Shown here: in pieces, positions 8,599 through 17,334 of the stretch
Position numbering within the stretch: position 1 is the stretch's first letter
Layout of the letters: each line of letters opens with the position of its first letter
DNA from: UBA5336 sp964625835
GTDB lineage: Bacteria > Pseudomonadota > Alphaproteobacteria > Caulobacterales > Hyphomonadaceae
Length of the DNA stretch: 52,747 nt
Direction of reading: 5' to 3'
NCBI GenBank assembly: GCA_964625835.1
Contig: CAZVES010000004.1
Span: 1 to 52,747, forward strand
Translations under genes and position numbers: made by a program
Notes under the pieces: model-generated
Database searches by the model: none
Seen by the model: the letters and a program-made list of their open reading frames with translations, nothing else
Told to the model about the DNA's origin: nothing

Positions 8599-9267
8599 CT
8601 AGCCTGTGAAATCTCGAAAAACGTCATCGGCAGACAGGTCGCGCGAGCCGCCCGTGTCCTCATCAGGTGACTGGACCGGCTCATCGATTGGCTTGAGGCC
8701 GGGCCCTTCATCTCCCGCAGCGCGTTCCTCATCCATCTTGCGCCGCTTTTCGGCGGACTTCGCAATGATCTCATCCAACTCAATTTGGCTGCAAAGCCCG
8801 AGGGTCACGGGGTCCACGGGCTTGATGTTCGCGCTGTCATGGTGCGTGCGGTCACGTACTTTCGTGATCGTCGCCTTGGTTGTCCCGATGAGCTTGGAAA
8901 TCTGCGGATCGGAGACTTCCGGATGGTTGCGGATGAACCAGGCGATGGCGTTCGGCTTGTCAGCCCGCCTCGTTACGGGAGTGTAGCGTGCGCCCTTTCG
9001 TTTGGGCTGGGGGATATGAGCGATCTTCGATTCCTGGATCTTGAGGCGATAGTCAGCATCCGCTTCGCCGCGACGAATCTCTTCGCGAGTGAGGATACCG
9101 CCGGTAATCGGATCAACGCCGCGCATGTTCTCGGCCACGTCGCCGTCCGCAATGCCCTTTACCTCCAGATGGTGCAGGCTGCAGAATGCGGCAATCTGGT
9201 CGAAAGACAGCGTCGTGTTGTCGATCAGCCAGACAGCCGTGGCTTTCGGCATGAGCACTTCGGCCAT
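8599..9267 (-). CDS. trcR: Cell-cycle transcriptional regulator TrcR (DUF1013)
   Basis: The start at 9267 is set by a near-perfect Shine-Dalgarno (AAGGAGGT at 9273-9280) and by the conserved opening MAEVLMPKATAVWLIDNT. The 222-residue protein matches DUF1013. An N-terminal segment with FDQIAAFCSLHHLEVKGIADG is followed by a helix-turn-helix-like region (NHPEVSDPQISKLIGTTKAT), then an acidic low-complexity tail. DUF1013 protein TrcR is known in Caulobacter and relatives as an RNA-polymerase-associated factor that supports cell-cycle gene expression. The domain is restricted to Alphaproteobacteria and is one of the best lineage markers here. An upstream in-frame extension of 15 residues is unlikely to be translated. 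Confidence 0.9.
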   Translation of the reverse strand: MAEVLMPKATAVWLIDNTTLSFDQIAAFCSLHHLEVKGIADGDVAENMRGVDPITGGILTREEIRRGEADADYRLKIQESKIAHIPQPKRKGARYTPVTRRADKPNAIAWFIRNHPEVSDPQISKLIGTTKATITKVRDRTHHDSANIKPVDPVTLGLCSQIELDEIIAKSAEKRRKMDEERAAGDEGPGLKPIDEPVQSPDEDTGGSRDLSADDVFRDFTG

Positions 9268-9434
9268 TTGGGACCTCCTTTTGTCACCGCCAGACACGCT
9301 GCCGCCCGGCACTTTCGTACCGGGCGGTCAGGGTCATTCGGTGGGAATTATCCTAACAATGCCATTGATATAAACGCCGCAGACGGCAAATGAAAGGGCA
9401 TATGACCAGACATGGCTCTACGTCAGGGGCTTGA

Positions 9435-10214
9435 ATGCCGAACCCTTCCATATCTCTGGCCCAACGCGCGCTCCTGCCCATTGCTCTGGTGCAGCTAGCC
9501 GTGCCTGTCCTGCCGCAACTGGGTGTAGGGGCCGAAATCGGCGACAGCCCGCAAGAGGTCATGTTGCGTGCACCGGAAACGCCGCCAGGGCCGTTTTTCG
9601 CGATCTGGGGAGTGATCTTCCTGGCTTATCTCGGCACGGCGATCTGGGCCCAACGCTCGAGCGAATACGTGGTGCGCAGCGTCACACCGCCCCTCGCCCT
9701 GGCCGGACTGGCCTCCATCACATGGATGCTGATGCGACAGGCGAGGCTGAGTGATTTCGCAGTGCATGGCGTTCTCCTGGCCCTGTTCGTGGCAGCTTAT
9801 ATCGCGGCTGAACGCTTTGACCGCACGCGCGGCATGGGCGGCAGCCCGGGACGCTGGGTCATGGATGTCACCACTGGACTGCTCGCGGGATGGATGACAC
9901 TTGCCGTGTCCCTGTCGACCACGAACCTCGTGCGAACGACCCTTGGGCTTGGCAACACCGATGCGGAATGGTGGATGCTCGGCCTGGCGTTGCTAATCGC
10001 CTTGGGCGCAGCCCTTTTCGCCTTTGCCCGCGTCACGGCAAGCCCATATTTCGTGATCGCGCTGGCCTGGGGGCTGGCGGGCGTCGTCCTGAATCTCTGG
10101 GTCAATGTGCAGCTGCATGTGCCCGCCCTGTTGGCCGGTTTTCTGACCGTCGGCTTGCTCTATCGAAGATCGCGCTATGGCGCGTCGGGCGCACGTAGTA
10201 GACGCCTCACATGA
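9435..10214 (+). CDS. TspO/MBR-like multi-pass membrane protein
   Basis: The protein has 259 residues with about seven hydrophobic segments. The segment PPGPFFAIWGVIFLAYLG resembles the first conserved loop and helix of TspO/MBR tryptophan-rich sensory proteins, and Trp residues recur in later helices (ITWMLM, EWWMLGLAL, LNLWVNV). It is longer than classical five-helix TspO (about 160 residues), so it belongs at best to the extended TspO-related group. Classical members bind porphyrins or sterols; whether this one does is unknown. Its stop overlaps the start of the first MscS gene by 4 bp (ATGA), indicating translational coupling with the channel. Confidence 0.65.
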   Translation: MPNPSISLAQRALLPIALVQLAVPVLPQLGVGAEIGDSPQEVMLRAPETPPGPFFAIWGVIFLAYLGTAIWAQRSSEYVVRSVTPPLALAGLASITWMLMRQARLSDFAVHGVLLALFVAAYIAAERFDRTRGMGGSPGRWVMDVTTGLLAGWMTLAVSLSTTNLVRTTLGLGNTDAEWWMLGLALLIALGAALFAFARVTASPYFVIALAWGLAGVVLNLWVNVQLHVPALLAGFLTVGLLYRRSRYGASGARSRRLT

Positions 10215-11323
10215 GCCTCATTGTACCCGTTCCTGAAGGCGCACCGGACTGGCTGGTGCGCGCCTGGCCATTGTTCATGAACACGCTGGCAGCCATCCTG
10301 ATCGGCATGTTGCTCTGGGCGGTTTCGACCGTGGTGAAACGCATCATCAAGTCGATCGGCCGGCGGCGAATGAAGGCGGTGGAAAACTTTGAAGGCTCCG
10401 CATGGGACCTTGGCGGTTCCCTGACCCAGTTTGTCATCCTGTTGCTCGGTTCGCCGCTGGTCGTGAGGCCATTCGGGATCGACCTGGCGCCGTTTTTCCA
10501 GAACAATGCCGGCGGCATGCTCACCGCACTGGTGATCCTTTTCGCGGGCTTCGGGGTCGCCCGCTGGCTGGCCGTTTCGATCCGCAGCTTCGGCGACCGC
10601 GCGCGCAGCCACCAGAACACGGACGACACCCTGTTCCGGCTGGGCGCCTCCATTGGCCGCTATGTGGTCATGATCCTCACCATCATCCTGGCACTGCAGG
10701 CGGTGGGCTTCAATCCAGGAACCCTCATCGCCGTTGTGGGTGCGGCGGGCCTGGCCATCGCGCTAGCCTTGCAAGACACCCTGCGTGCTGTGGCCGCCGG
10801 CGTGCTGATCGCCGTGTTCCGGCCCTTCCGGATTGGAGACTGGGTGGAGATTGCCGGACGGGAGGGTGAGATCACCGATATCACACCTTTCCACCTGACC
10901 CTGAAGCCCGTGGACAACCGCGCCGTCGTGATCCCGAATGACAAGGCGTGGTCCGATCCCATCACCAATTTCAGCCGACACTCGGAACGTCGCCTGAACC
11001 TGTTTTTCGACATCGCCTACGAGGATGACCCCGAACGGGCGATGGAGGTGATGCGCGAGGCCATATCCCGGTTGCCGCGCTGCCGCAGGTCATTTGATGT
11101 CTGGACCGGCATTCACGAGCTCGGCGCCTCCTCAGTCACCCTGCGCGTTCGGCCATGGTGCGCGCGCGCCGATGTGCTGGATTTCAAGTCGGACTGCCTC
11201 CTGGCAGTCAAGCGCGCATTCGAAGATGCCGGCATCACCATCCCGTTCCCCCAGCAAGTCGAATACTCGCGCCCCTGGGCCGATGTGGCACCTGGAAAAC
11301 CGGTTGCCGTCGAAACCGAATAG
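10211..11323 (+). CDS. MscS-family mechanosensitive channel (first of three)
   Basis: The 370-residue protein has about four membrane helices before the MscS core. The pore-helix region is recognisable as AAGLAIALALQDTLRAVAAG, a glycine- and alanine-rich TM3, followed by the beta domain RPFRIGDWVEIAGREGEI and the C-terminal alpha/beta domain ending in ITIPFPQQVEYS. Channels of this family open under membrane tension and release solutes during hypo-osmotic shock. The gene overlaps the TspO-like gene by 4 bp at its start. The second MscS gene follows 82 bases later on the same strand. The N-terminal extension relative to the minimal MscS is about 90 residues. Confidence 0.92.
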   Translation: MSLIVPVPEGAPDWLVRAWPLFMNTLAAILIGMLLWAVSTVVKRIIKSIGRRRMKAVENFEGSAWDLGGSLTQFVILLLGSPLVVRPFGIDLAPFFQNNAGGMLTALVILFAGFGVARWLAVSIRSFGDRARSHQNTDDTLFRLGASIGRYVVMILTIILALQAVGFNPGTLIAVVGAAGLAIALALQDTLRAVAAGVLIAVFRPFRIGDWVEIAGREGEITDITPFHLTLKPVDNRAVVIPNDKAWSDPITNFSRHSERRLNLFFDIAYEDDPERAMEVMREAISRLPRCRRSFDVWTGIHELGASSVTLRVRPWCARADVLDFKSDCLLAVKRAFEDAGITIPFPQQVEYSRPWADVAPGKPVAVETE

Positions 11324-11405
11324 CTCTTTCACGTGTGAAATAAAAAAGCTTCATCGGCCCATCGTAAGGGCAGACACACGCAAAACTTCAGGAGGAGTAT
11401 CGGAA

Positions 11406-12296
11406 ATGAACCTGATCTTTCCAGGGATCGCCAGTGCGACCGCCACAACCGGAGCGGCCAGTGAAGCGGTCAGCCTGCTCGACCCGGCAGCCCTGTGGAA
11501 CACCTACCAGGCCGACATTCTCGCCTGGGGGCTCAAGGCGCTGGGTGCACTTTTGGTCATCCTCATCGGCCTGCGCATCGGTGGCTGGCTGGCAAGCCTC
11601 GTGCGCCGCCAAGCCCTGAAGTATGAAAGCATTGACAACACGCTGGGCAATTTCTTCGCGTCGATCGTGCGATGGGCGATCACCGCTGCCGTGTTCATCG
11701 CTGCCTTGCAGGTCTTCGGTGTGCAGGCGACCAGCTTTGTGGCCATCCTCGGTGCGCTCACGCTGGCCATCGGTCTTTCGCTTCAGGGCGCCCTCGGCAA
11801 CATTGCGGCCGGTGTGATGATCATCATGTTCCGCCCCTACAAGCTGGGCGATTACATCGAGGCCGCCGGCGTAGCGGGCACGGTCAAGGACATCAACTTG
11901 TTCCGCACGGTGCTGGCCACGGTCGACAATGTCCAGATCCTGATCCCAAACAGCCAGACCATTGACGGGATCATCAAGAATTATTCCGGCTACCCGACCC
12001 GCCGCGTCGATATTGATTTCGGCATCGACTATGGCGACGACATGGACAAGGCCATCTCGATCATCAAGGCCATCATCGACGCCGACGGGCGCATCAAACG
12101 CGACCCGGAACCCTTCATCCAGGTCACCAATCTCGGCGTCAGTTCCGTGGATATCACCACGCGAAGCTGGGTGAACGCCAGCGACTATTGGGGCGTGAAG
12201 TTCGACCTGACCAAGAAAGTGAAGGAAGCGTTCGACGCCCAGAGCATCTCGATCCCCTATCCCCATCAGGTCTTCGTCCAAAAGGCAGCGCAGTAG
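11406..12296 (+). CDS. Small-conductance mechanosensitive channel (MscS-type)
   Basis: The 296-residue protein has the size and plan of E. coli MscS: three N-terminal helices, a TM3 pore helix (LGALTLAIGLSLQGALGNIA), the beta domain (RPYKLGDYIEAAGVAGTV) and a C-terminal domain ending in ISIPYPHQVFV. The start at 11406 is supported by an AGGAGGA-like sequence about 12 bases upstream. Eighty-two bases separate it from the preceding MscS gene; this spacer holds a short inverted repeat TTCAC-GT-GTGAA followed by an A-rich run, possibly a weak terminator or operator. It is probably the basic turgor-release channel of the cluster. Confidence 0.93.
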   Translation: MNLIFPGIASATATTGAASEAVSLLDPAALWNTYQADILAWGLKALGALLVILIGLRIGGWLASLVRRQALKYESIDNTLGNFFASIVRWAITAAVFIAALQVFGVQATSFVAILGALTLAIGLSLQGALGNIAAGVMIIMFRPYKLGDYIEAAGVAGTVKDINLFRTVLATVDNVQILIPNSQTIDGIIKNYSGYPTRRVDIDFGIDYGDDMDKAISIIKAIIDADGRIKRDPEPFIQVTNLGVSSVDITTRSWVNASDYWGVKFDLTKKVKEAFDAQSISIPYPHQVFVQKAAQ

Positions 12297-12421
12297 GCTG
12301 CTGCCGATTGTACGGCAGGCCGGAGCCCGTTGGGCCCAGCCCGACGCCTTTGCCGGCACCAACTGCGCCTTGTTTGGTCGACTTGATTGAAAAAATTCGG
12401 AAATGGGGGACATGATGGGTC

Positions 12422-15400
12422 ATGGTCAGGCACACATTTCAGCCCCGAATCCTATGCACACTTTTCGCGCTGATCTTCAGCCTGCTGGCTTTCACGGCAG
12501 TGGCCCAGGAGCCGGCGCCGACGATTGCTGAAATCGATGCCCAGCTTGAGGCATTGAACGGGCGCGATGACCTGGTCGAGCCAATACGTGAGGGTGCCAT
12601 CTCGGCGTTGAACAGTGCGCGGGAACTGATCCGCTCCAGCAATGCACGGCGCGAGACTGTGCGGCGCTACATCGAGGAAGCCGCAAGGGCCGAGGAAACC
12701 GAGCAGGCCCTTGCCCGCGACCTCATGGAGCTTCAGGCCGAAACCGATACGCTGGACCTGCCAGACACCAGCGCGGGCCTGCGCAGCCGCCTGAGCTTCC
12801 TTGTGTCCGAACGCTCCCTCCTGCAGCAGGAACGCGACGATTTCGTGGAACGACAGGCACAATTGTCCAGCCGTTCAAGCCAGATTGCCGAAGAAATCGC
12901 CTTTGCGCGCGCGACGCTGGGCGAGCTGGAAGCGCGAGCCTCGGAATCCAACGCGGAAACCGCCGGCCCGATTGCCGAAGCGCAGGAGACTTTGCGCCGG
13001 GCACGCATCTACAACCAGCGCACGGCCATCGAACTGTTGCAGCGCGAGCTTCAGACCATCCCCCAGCGCCAGCCGGTCCTTGCCGCGCGGATTGCACTCA
13101 TAGATGCACGCATCGCCAACGTGGAACGGGAACTCAACGCCATCCAGCAGCGCCTGTCAGATGTGCGCATGGACCTTGCCGACACGGCGCTGGCGCGGTC
13201 GATGCAACTCCTGACGGCCAGCACAAGCCTGCCACCGCCAGCCGGGGCCGTAGCCGAACAAAACGTTGCCTATGCCAATCGCCTGCGCACCATGGCCGAG
13301 GAGGCCCTGGCCGATGACCTCGCGGTTACGGAGTTTGGCGAACTGGTCTCGCAGATCCGCAGGCAGGCGGCTACAGTGAACCGTGTCGTTGCAACCGGAC
13401 GGATCAGCGGCGATGTCGGCGCCCTGCTTCGCCAGGTGCGCAACACCTTGCCCGGCGTCTCGGACCTGCGAGATCGGGCGCAGGATGTCGATTTCAAACG
13501 TGTGTCCCTGCAGCTTGACCTGGTGCTCTGGCAGGATGAATTGCGTTCTGCCACTCTCGCCGACGATCCCGCCCTGTGGATACCCCAGCAGGCAGGAATG
13601 GCAGTGCCGAGCGGCCCGCTGGATACGGGTTCGCTTGCCTTGATGGGCGAGATTTTCGAGCAGCGCGTGGATTTGCTGAGCGACCTGATCGAAGTCGGAG
13701 AGGCCAACACCGACCGCCTTACGGCCCTCGAACTTGCGGTTGTCGAAACCCTGAACGAAGCCCAGGAACTGGGCAACACACTTGACCGGCGGCTTTTCTG
13801 GTTGCCGTCGACAACCCGCCCCTTGCGGGACCTGCCCGGTAACCTGTCCAGCTCAATGGCCTGGATGACATCGCCTTCACAACTAACAACCTTTGGCGAG
13901 GGCCTTGCCAGTGCCAATCGGGCGCTCTGGTCGCCTTTTGTCATCTGCGCTCTCCTGGCCGCTCTGATCTTACTGGCGAGGCCCTCGATTCAGGCCTCCC
14001 TCCAGGGCCTGAATTCGGCTGTCGGAAGGGTGGTCAAGGACCGCTACTGGACGACGCCCATGGCAGTCCTGCAAAGCGGGCTGCTCTCAGCCCCGATCCC
14101 GCTGATGATGGCAGCGCTTGCAATCAGTCCAAGCCTGGTCAACGACGCCGAGCGCCTGTCACGCTCGGTGGCCACGGGCATGTGCGCTGCAGCAGCTCTG
14201 ATGTACCCCATCCTGCTGCTCAGAACCCTGCGAAATGAAGGCGTGCTGGGGAGCCACTTCAACTGGTCGGACAAGGCCTGCAGGGCGCTGGGCAAGGTGC
14301 CGAACTGGTTTCTCGTGGTCACGGTCCTCGCCCTGTTCGTGACAACGGCCGCATCGGCCAGCGGACGCGAAGACATTATCCAGGGCCTGGGCATGCTGGC
14401 CTTCATGGTGGCCTCCGCGTGCCTTGCGGTGCTCGGCTTCTTTGTCTTCAGGCTGGACAGTGGCTGGTTCAAGCAGATCGCGTCCCGTGGGGTCAGCAGC
14501 ACCATCCTGTTCATCGGCCTGGTCAGCTTCGTCCTCGCCCCCGTCACCATCGGCGCGCTGCCGCTGTTCGGTTATGTTGAAACGGCCCTCGCCCTGCAGG
14601 CGCGACTGGTCCTGACGGCGGGCGTCCTGGCCGCCATCGCCCTCGCCTATGGCATTCTCAACCGCCAGCTCCTGGTCGCACAGCGCCGGCTCGTGCTCAG
14701 AAAAGCCAAGCAGCGCCGCGAAGAGGCTGACGCTGCGCGCAACGAAGACGACGCGAACGAGGCAGGCGATGGTGCCACCGCCAAGCCGAGCCCCGAACAG
14801 ATCGCCGATGAGCAGAAGCGTATTTCCAACCAGGCGCGCCGGATTCTTGTCTACGTGTCCGGCATTGCCGCGCTCACCATCATTCTCACAATCTGGGCGA
14901 CCATCCTGCCAGCCCTTGGCATCGCCAATGAGGTGGTGCTCTGGACCGGTGTGGATGTCGTGGATGGGGAACGCATCCAGCGGCCCGTCACCCTGTGGAA
15001 TCTCTTCCTCTTTTTTGGCTTTATCGGGGCGGGCTCGGCGGCGGCCTACAATGTGCGAGGCCTGCTGGAGCTGGGCCTGTTCCAGAGCCTGAATGTCAGC
15101 GCCGGCTCGCGCTACGCGATCGTGACGATCAGCAGTTACCTGCTTTTCGGCGCGGGGGTTGTGGCCGGCTTCCTGCAACTCGGGCTCGACTGGTCACGCC
15201 TGCAATGGATCATAGCGGCCCTCGGCGTCGGGTTGGGCTTTGGCTTGCAGGAGATCGTCGCCAATTTCATCTCCGGCGTCATCATTCTGTTCGAGCGACC
15301 GGTCCGCGTGGGCGATTTCGTGACGATCGGCGAGCTTGAGGGCACGGTCAGCAACATCGCGATCCGCGCCACCACCATCACTGACTTCGACAATCGCGAA

Positions 15401-15811
15401 GTGCTGCTGCCCAACAAGTCGATCATCACCGAGAATGTCACGAACTGGACGCTGCACGATTCAATCATCCGGATCCTCGTGCAGATTAGGGTGGCCTATG
15501 GATCTGATGTGGACAAGGTGCGCGACCTGCTGATGTCGGTGGCCAACGAAAACGTCGACGTCTCGGAGACACCCGCGCCCCGTGTTTTCTTCATGGATCA
15601 TGGCGACAGCTCGCTGAATTTCGAGGTGCGGGCCTTCATATCGAACCCGCGCAAGCGGTTCCGGGTTCGCGACGAACTCAATTCGGCCATCAACAAGGCG
15701 CTCGCCCGGTCCGGGATCGAAATTCCATTTCCACAGAGGGATTTGCATGTGCGCGGTGGCGTCGCAGCACTTTTAGGCACACCCGAGACCAAGCCGACCG
15801 GAAGTACATGA
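12422..15811 (+). CDS. Large MscK/MscM-like mechanosensitive channel
   Basis: The 1129-residue protein has a signal peptide (cleavage after about AVAQ, residue 29), then a periplasmic domain rich in heptad-like helices (about 30-480). A block of many membrane helices (about 500-900) follows, interrupted by a charged, Glu/Lys-rich cytoplasmic loop (about 760-800). The C-terminal MscS core lies at about 930-1110 (LGVGLGFGLQEIVANFISGV, then RPVRVGDFVTIGELEGTV) and ends in IEIPFPQRDLHVRGG. This is the plan of MscK/KefA and MscM channels, whose periplasmic domains may couple gating to the envelope. It lies 125 bases after the MscS gene on the same strand. The gap holds a CTGCCG/CGGCAG hairpin without a T-tract. 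Confidence 0.92.
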   Translation: MVRHTFQPRILCTLFALIFSLLAFTAVAQEPAPTIAEIDAQLEALNGRDDLVEPIREGAISALNSARELIRSSNARRETVRRYIEEAARAEETEQALARDLMELQAETDTLDLPDTSAGLRSRLSFLVSERSLLQQERDDFVERQAQLSSRSSQIAEEIAFARATLGELEARASESNAETAGPIAEAQETLRRARIYNQRTAIELLQRELQTIPQRQPVLAARIALIDARIANVERELNAIQQRLSDVRMDLADTALARSMQLLTASTSLPPPAGAVAEQNVAYANRLRTMAEEALADDLAVTEFGELVSQIRRQAATVNRVVATGRISGDVGALLRQVRNTLPGVSDLRDRAQDVDFKRVSLQLDLVLWQDELRSATLADDPALWIPQQAGMAVPSGPLDTGSLALMGEIFEQRVDLLSDLIEVGEANTDRLTALELAVVETLNEAQELGNTLDRRLFWLPSTTRPLRDLPGNLSSSMAWMTSPSQLTTFGEGLASANRALWSPFVICALLAALILLARPSIQASLQGLNSAVGRVVKDRYWTTPMAVLQSGLLSAPIPLMMAALAISPSLVNDAERLSRSVATGMCAAAALMYPILLLRTLRNEGVLGSHFNWSDKACRALGKVPNWFLVVTVLALFVTTAASASGREDIIQGLGMLAFMVASACLAVLGFFVFRLDSGWFKQIASRGVSSTILFIGLVSFVLAPVTIGALPLFGYVETALALQARLVLTAGVLAAIALAYGILNRQLLVAQRRLVLRKAKQRREEADAARNEDDANEAGDGATAKPSPEQIADEQKRISNQARRILVYVSGIAALTIILTIWATILPALGIANEVVLWTGVDVVDGERIQRPVTLWNLFLFFGFIGAGSAAAYNVRGLLELGLFQSLNVSAGSRYAIVTISSYLLFGAGVVAGFLQLGLDWSRLQWIIAALGVGLGFGLQEIVANFISGVIILFERPVRVGDFVTIGELEGTVSNIAIRATTITDFDNREVLLPNKSIITENVTNWTLHDSIIRILVQIRVAYGSDVDKVRDLLMSVANENVDVSETPAPRVFFMDHGDSSLNFEVRAFISNPRKRFRVRDELNSAINKALARSGIEIPFPQRDLHVRGGVAALLGTPETKPTGST

Positions 15812-15858
15812 TGCAGGCCGCGCTTTCGCAACCGGCCCCTATGTCTTAGACAATCGAC

Positions 15859-16332
15859 ATGGCTTTGAAACTTCCCGGTGGTTGGGTCATTTCGAGAACC
15901 GGTCAGCCCGGCACGGGAACAGCCGTTGCGCCGGCGGCGTCGCCGGAACCGGAAGTGATCCAGGCCGTGGTCGTGGACGAGCCCGCCAACGTCCCTGCCC
16001 AGACTCCGGCCGAGACCACGCGTGGACGGAAAAAGAAAGAGAAAAAGCCAAAACGTCCCCTGCTCCTACGTCTGTTTGGAATATCGCCCTGGGGGGCTTT
16101 CAAGCTTGTGTTCCTGTGCATCCTGATCGGTTCGGTCCTTATGCTGTGGCAGGAAGCCGAACGCGTCGCTCAGGAAAATGCGGCCGCAGCGGCCGGCGAG
16201 GCCGCACGACAGGTCTGGTCCGGCGCTGTGTGGGCCGCGCAGAACTTCTGGCAACCGGCGCTTTACGGAGCGGCCATCGTCGCACCCGTCTGGGTGCTGT
16301 GGCGCCTGCTGAGCCTCCCGTTCCGCAGTTAG
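15859..16332 (+). CDS. Membrane protein with proline-rich N-terminus, unknown
   Basis: The 157-residue protein has a low-complexity Pro/Ala/Val region (about 18-52), a strongly basic stretch (RGRKKKEKKPKR, about 55-66), then two hydrophobic segments (about 78-96 and 136-153) around an alanine-rich amphipathic helix. By the positive-inside rule the basic stretch and N-terminus should be cytoplasmic. I do not recognise a family. It starts 47 bases after the large channel gene and may be co-transcribed with it. Confidence 0.6.
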   Translation: MALKLPGGWVISRTGQPGTGTAVAPAASPEPEVIQAVVVDEPANVPAQTPAETTRGRKKKEKKPKRPLLLRLFGISPWGAFKLVFLCILIGSVLMLWQEAERVAQENAAAAAGEAARQVWSGAVWAAQNFWQPALYGAAIVAPVWVLWRLLSLPFRS

Positions 16333-16370
16333 GCCATTTTCTTGCCAAACTGGGTTGCGAAACGGGTCCG

Positions 16371-16823
16371 ATGGTTTTTCGATTCCTCTGCGCTTCACTA
16401 ATCTGCTTGCTCGTTGCCCTTCCGGCCTTGGCCTGTTCCTGCATGCGAGCGGAAACAGCCGCGGAGCAGTCCGAAACCTATGAACTGGTCTTCATTGGGA
16501 CCGTGATTGACACAGGCTCGGCGCGCGACCCGCGCACGTTCTGGCAGCGCAACTGGGACTGGATGCGCGGCCGTCCCGGCCCGGACTTTCGCGACACCAT
16601 CACCACATTTCAGGTCGATGAATCCCTGAAGGGAGAGCTTGGCCGCAACATCGCCATCAGGCATCTGGGCGGGGAATTTGGCGCGGCATGCGGCGTGAGT
16701 TTCAGTCGGGGCCGCCAGTTGGTGGTTCTGGCCTATCCACGCGCAGATGGCGGATACGCCACGTCCCTTTGCGCAATGGCGCAGTTCAGTGAAGATGACT
16801 ACCGAGAGGCTCTACTCGACTAA
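16371..16823 (+). CDS. Secreted TIMP/netrin-like cysteine protein
   Basis: From the ATG at 16371 the protein has 150 residues: a signal peptide (about 1-21, ending ALA), then mature CSCMRAETAAEQSETYELVF. A Cys-x-Cys directly at the mature N-terminus, followed by a helix and an FIGTVID strand, is the hallmark of tissue-inhibitor-of-metalloproteinase/netrin-like folds. In animal TIMPs the N-terminal Cys amine chelates the protease zinc. Later cysteines (AACGVSF, SLCAMAQ) could form the matching disulfides. The function of bacterial members is unknown. The gene's 3' end overlaps the convergent DUF2147 gene by 12 bases. Confidence 0.7.
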   Translation: MVFRFLCASLICLLVALPALACSCMRAETAAEQSETYELVFIGTVIDTGSARDPRTFWQRNWDWMRGRPGPDFRDTITTFQVDESLKGELGRNIAIRHLGGEFGAACGVSFSRGRQLVVLAYPRADGGYATSLCAMAQFSEDDYREALLD

Positions 16824-17267
16824 GCTTGCCTCGAGCGTGTCAGGCGTCCAGACCTGTGTCTGGCAGATTGGGCCGATACAGCCCTTCACTTCCAGCGTGC
16901 CGTCTTCGCGCTTCTTCAGGCGGGAACCATAGGTACGGCCCGTCTCGGGGTCATAGATCCTGCCACCCCGCCAATCATTGCGGCGGGCCTCAAAATCGGA
17001 GAGCATCAAAAGGCCGAGGATGGGCGTGTCGCGCAGGGTCGGATCGGGATTGTTCTCGTCGAGCGCCGTCTTGGACGTCAGGCCTTCACGGAGCGTGTCG
17101 GGGTTCAGCGCTGCAACCCGCCCGCAGGGGGTGCCGTCACCGCAATCGCGGATCTCCAGTTTTGCCGTGCCTGCCTCCGTCAGCCAGACCCCGAAAACAT
17201 TCTTGCTGTCGGCGTGGGCCACGCCGGCCAGGGCGAGCGCACCGACGGCGAACAGAATCGATTTCAT
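16812..17267 (-). CDS. DUF2147 secreted protein
   Basis: The start at 17267 follows an AAGGAGAA Shine-Dalgarno and gives a signal peptide (1-19, ending AHA). The mature part matches DUF2147: FGVWLTEAGTAKLEIRDCGDG near the start, then GGRIYDPETGRTYGSRL and the C-terminal LEVKGCIGPICQTQVWTP. The 151-residue length is typical. The domain is a small periplasmic beta-rich fold whose role is not established. It is transcribed leftward, divergent from the dehydrogenase gene 67 bases away, and overlaps the TIMP-like gene tail to tail. Confidence 0.9.
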   Translation of the reverse strand: MKSILFAVGALALAGVAHADSKNVFGVWLTEAGTAKLEIRDCGDGTPCGRVAALNPDTLREGLTSKTALDENNPDPTLRDTPILGLLMLSDFEARRNDWRGGRIYDPETGRTYGSRLKKREDGTLEVKGCIGPICQTQVWTPDTLEASLVE

Positions 17268-17334
17268 TTGGTTCTCCTTGAACATGCGCACTACCTTTTT
17301 GCCTGTATCGCACGAACCGAAGGAGAATGGCGCC

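Noticed and set aside
12302..12319. CTGCCG/CGGCAG hairpin after the small MscS gene as a terminator
   Set aside because: The stem is short and no T-tract follows, so termination is not supported.
11388..12413. 341-residue minus-strand frame opposite the small MscS gene
   Set aside because: It mirrors the channel's codons and has no domain of its own.
14159..15178. 339-residue minus-strand frame opposite the large channel gene
   Set aside because: Low-complexity Glu/Gly/Asp composition typical of antisense frames in GC-rich DNA.
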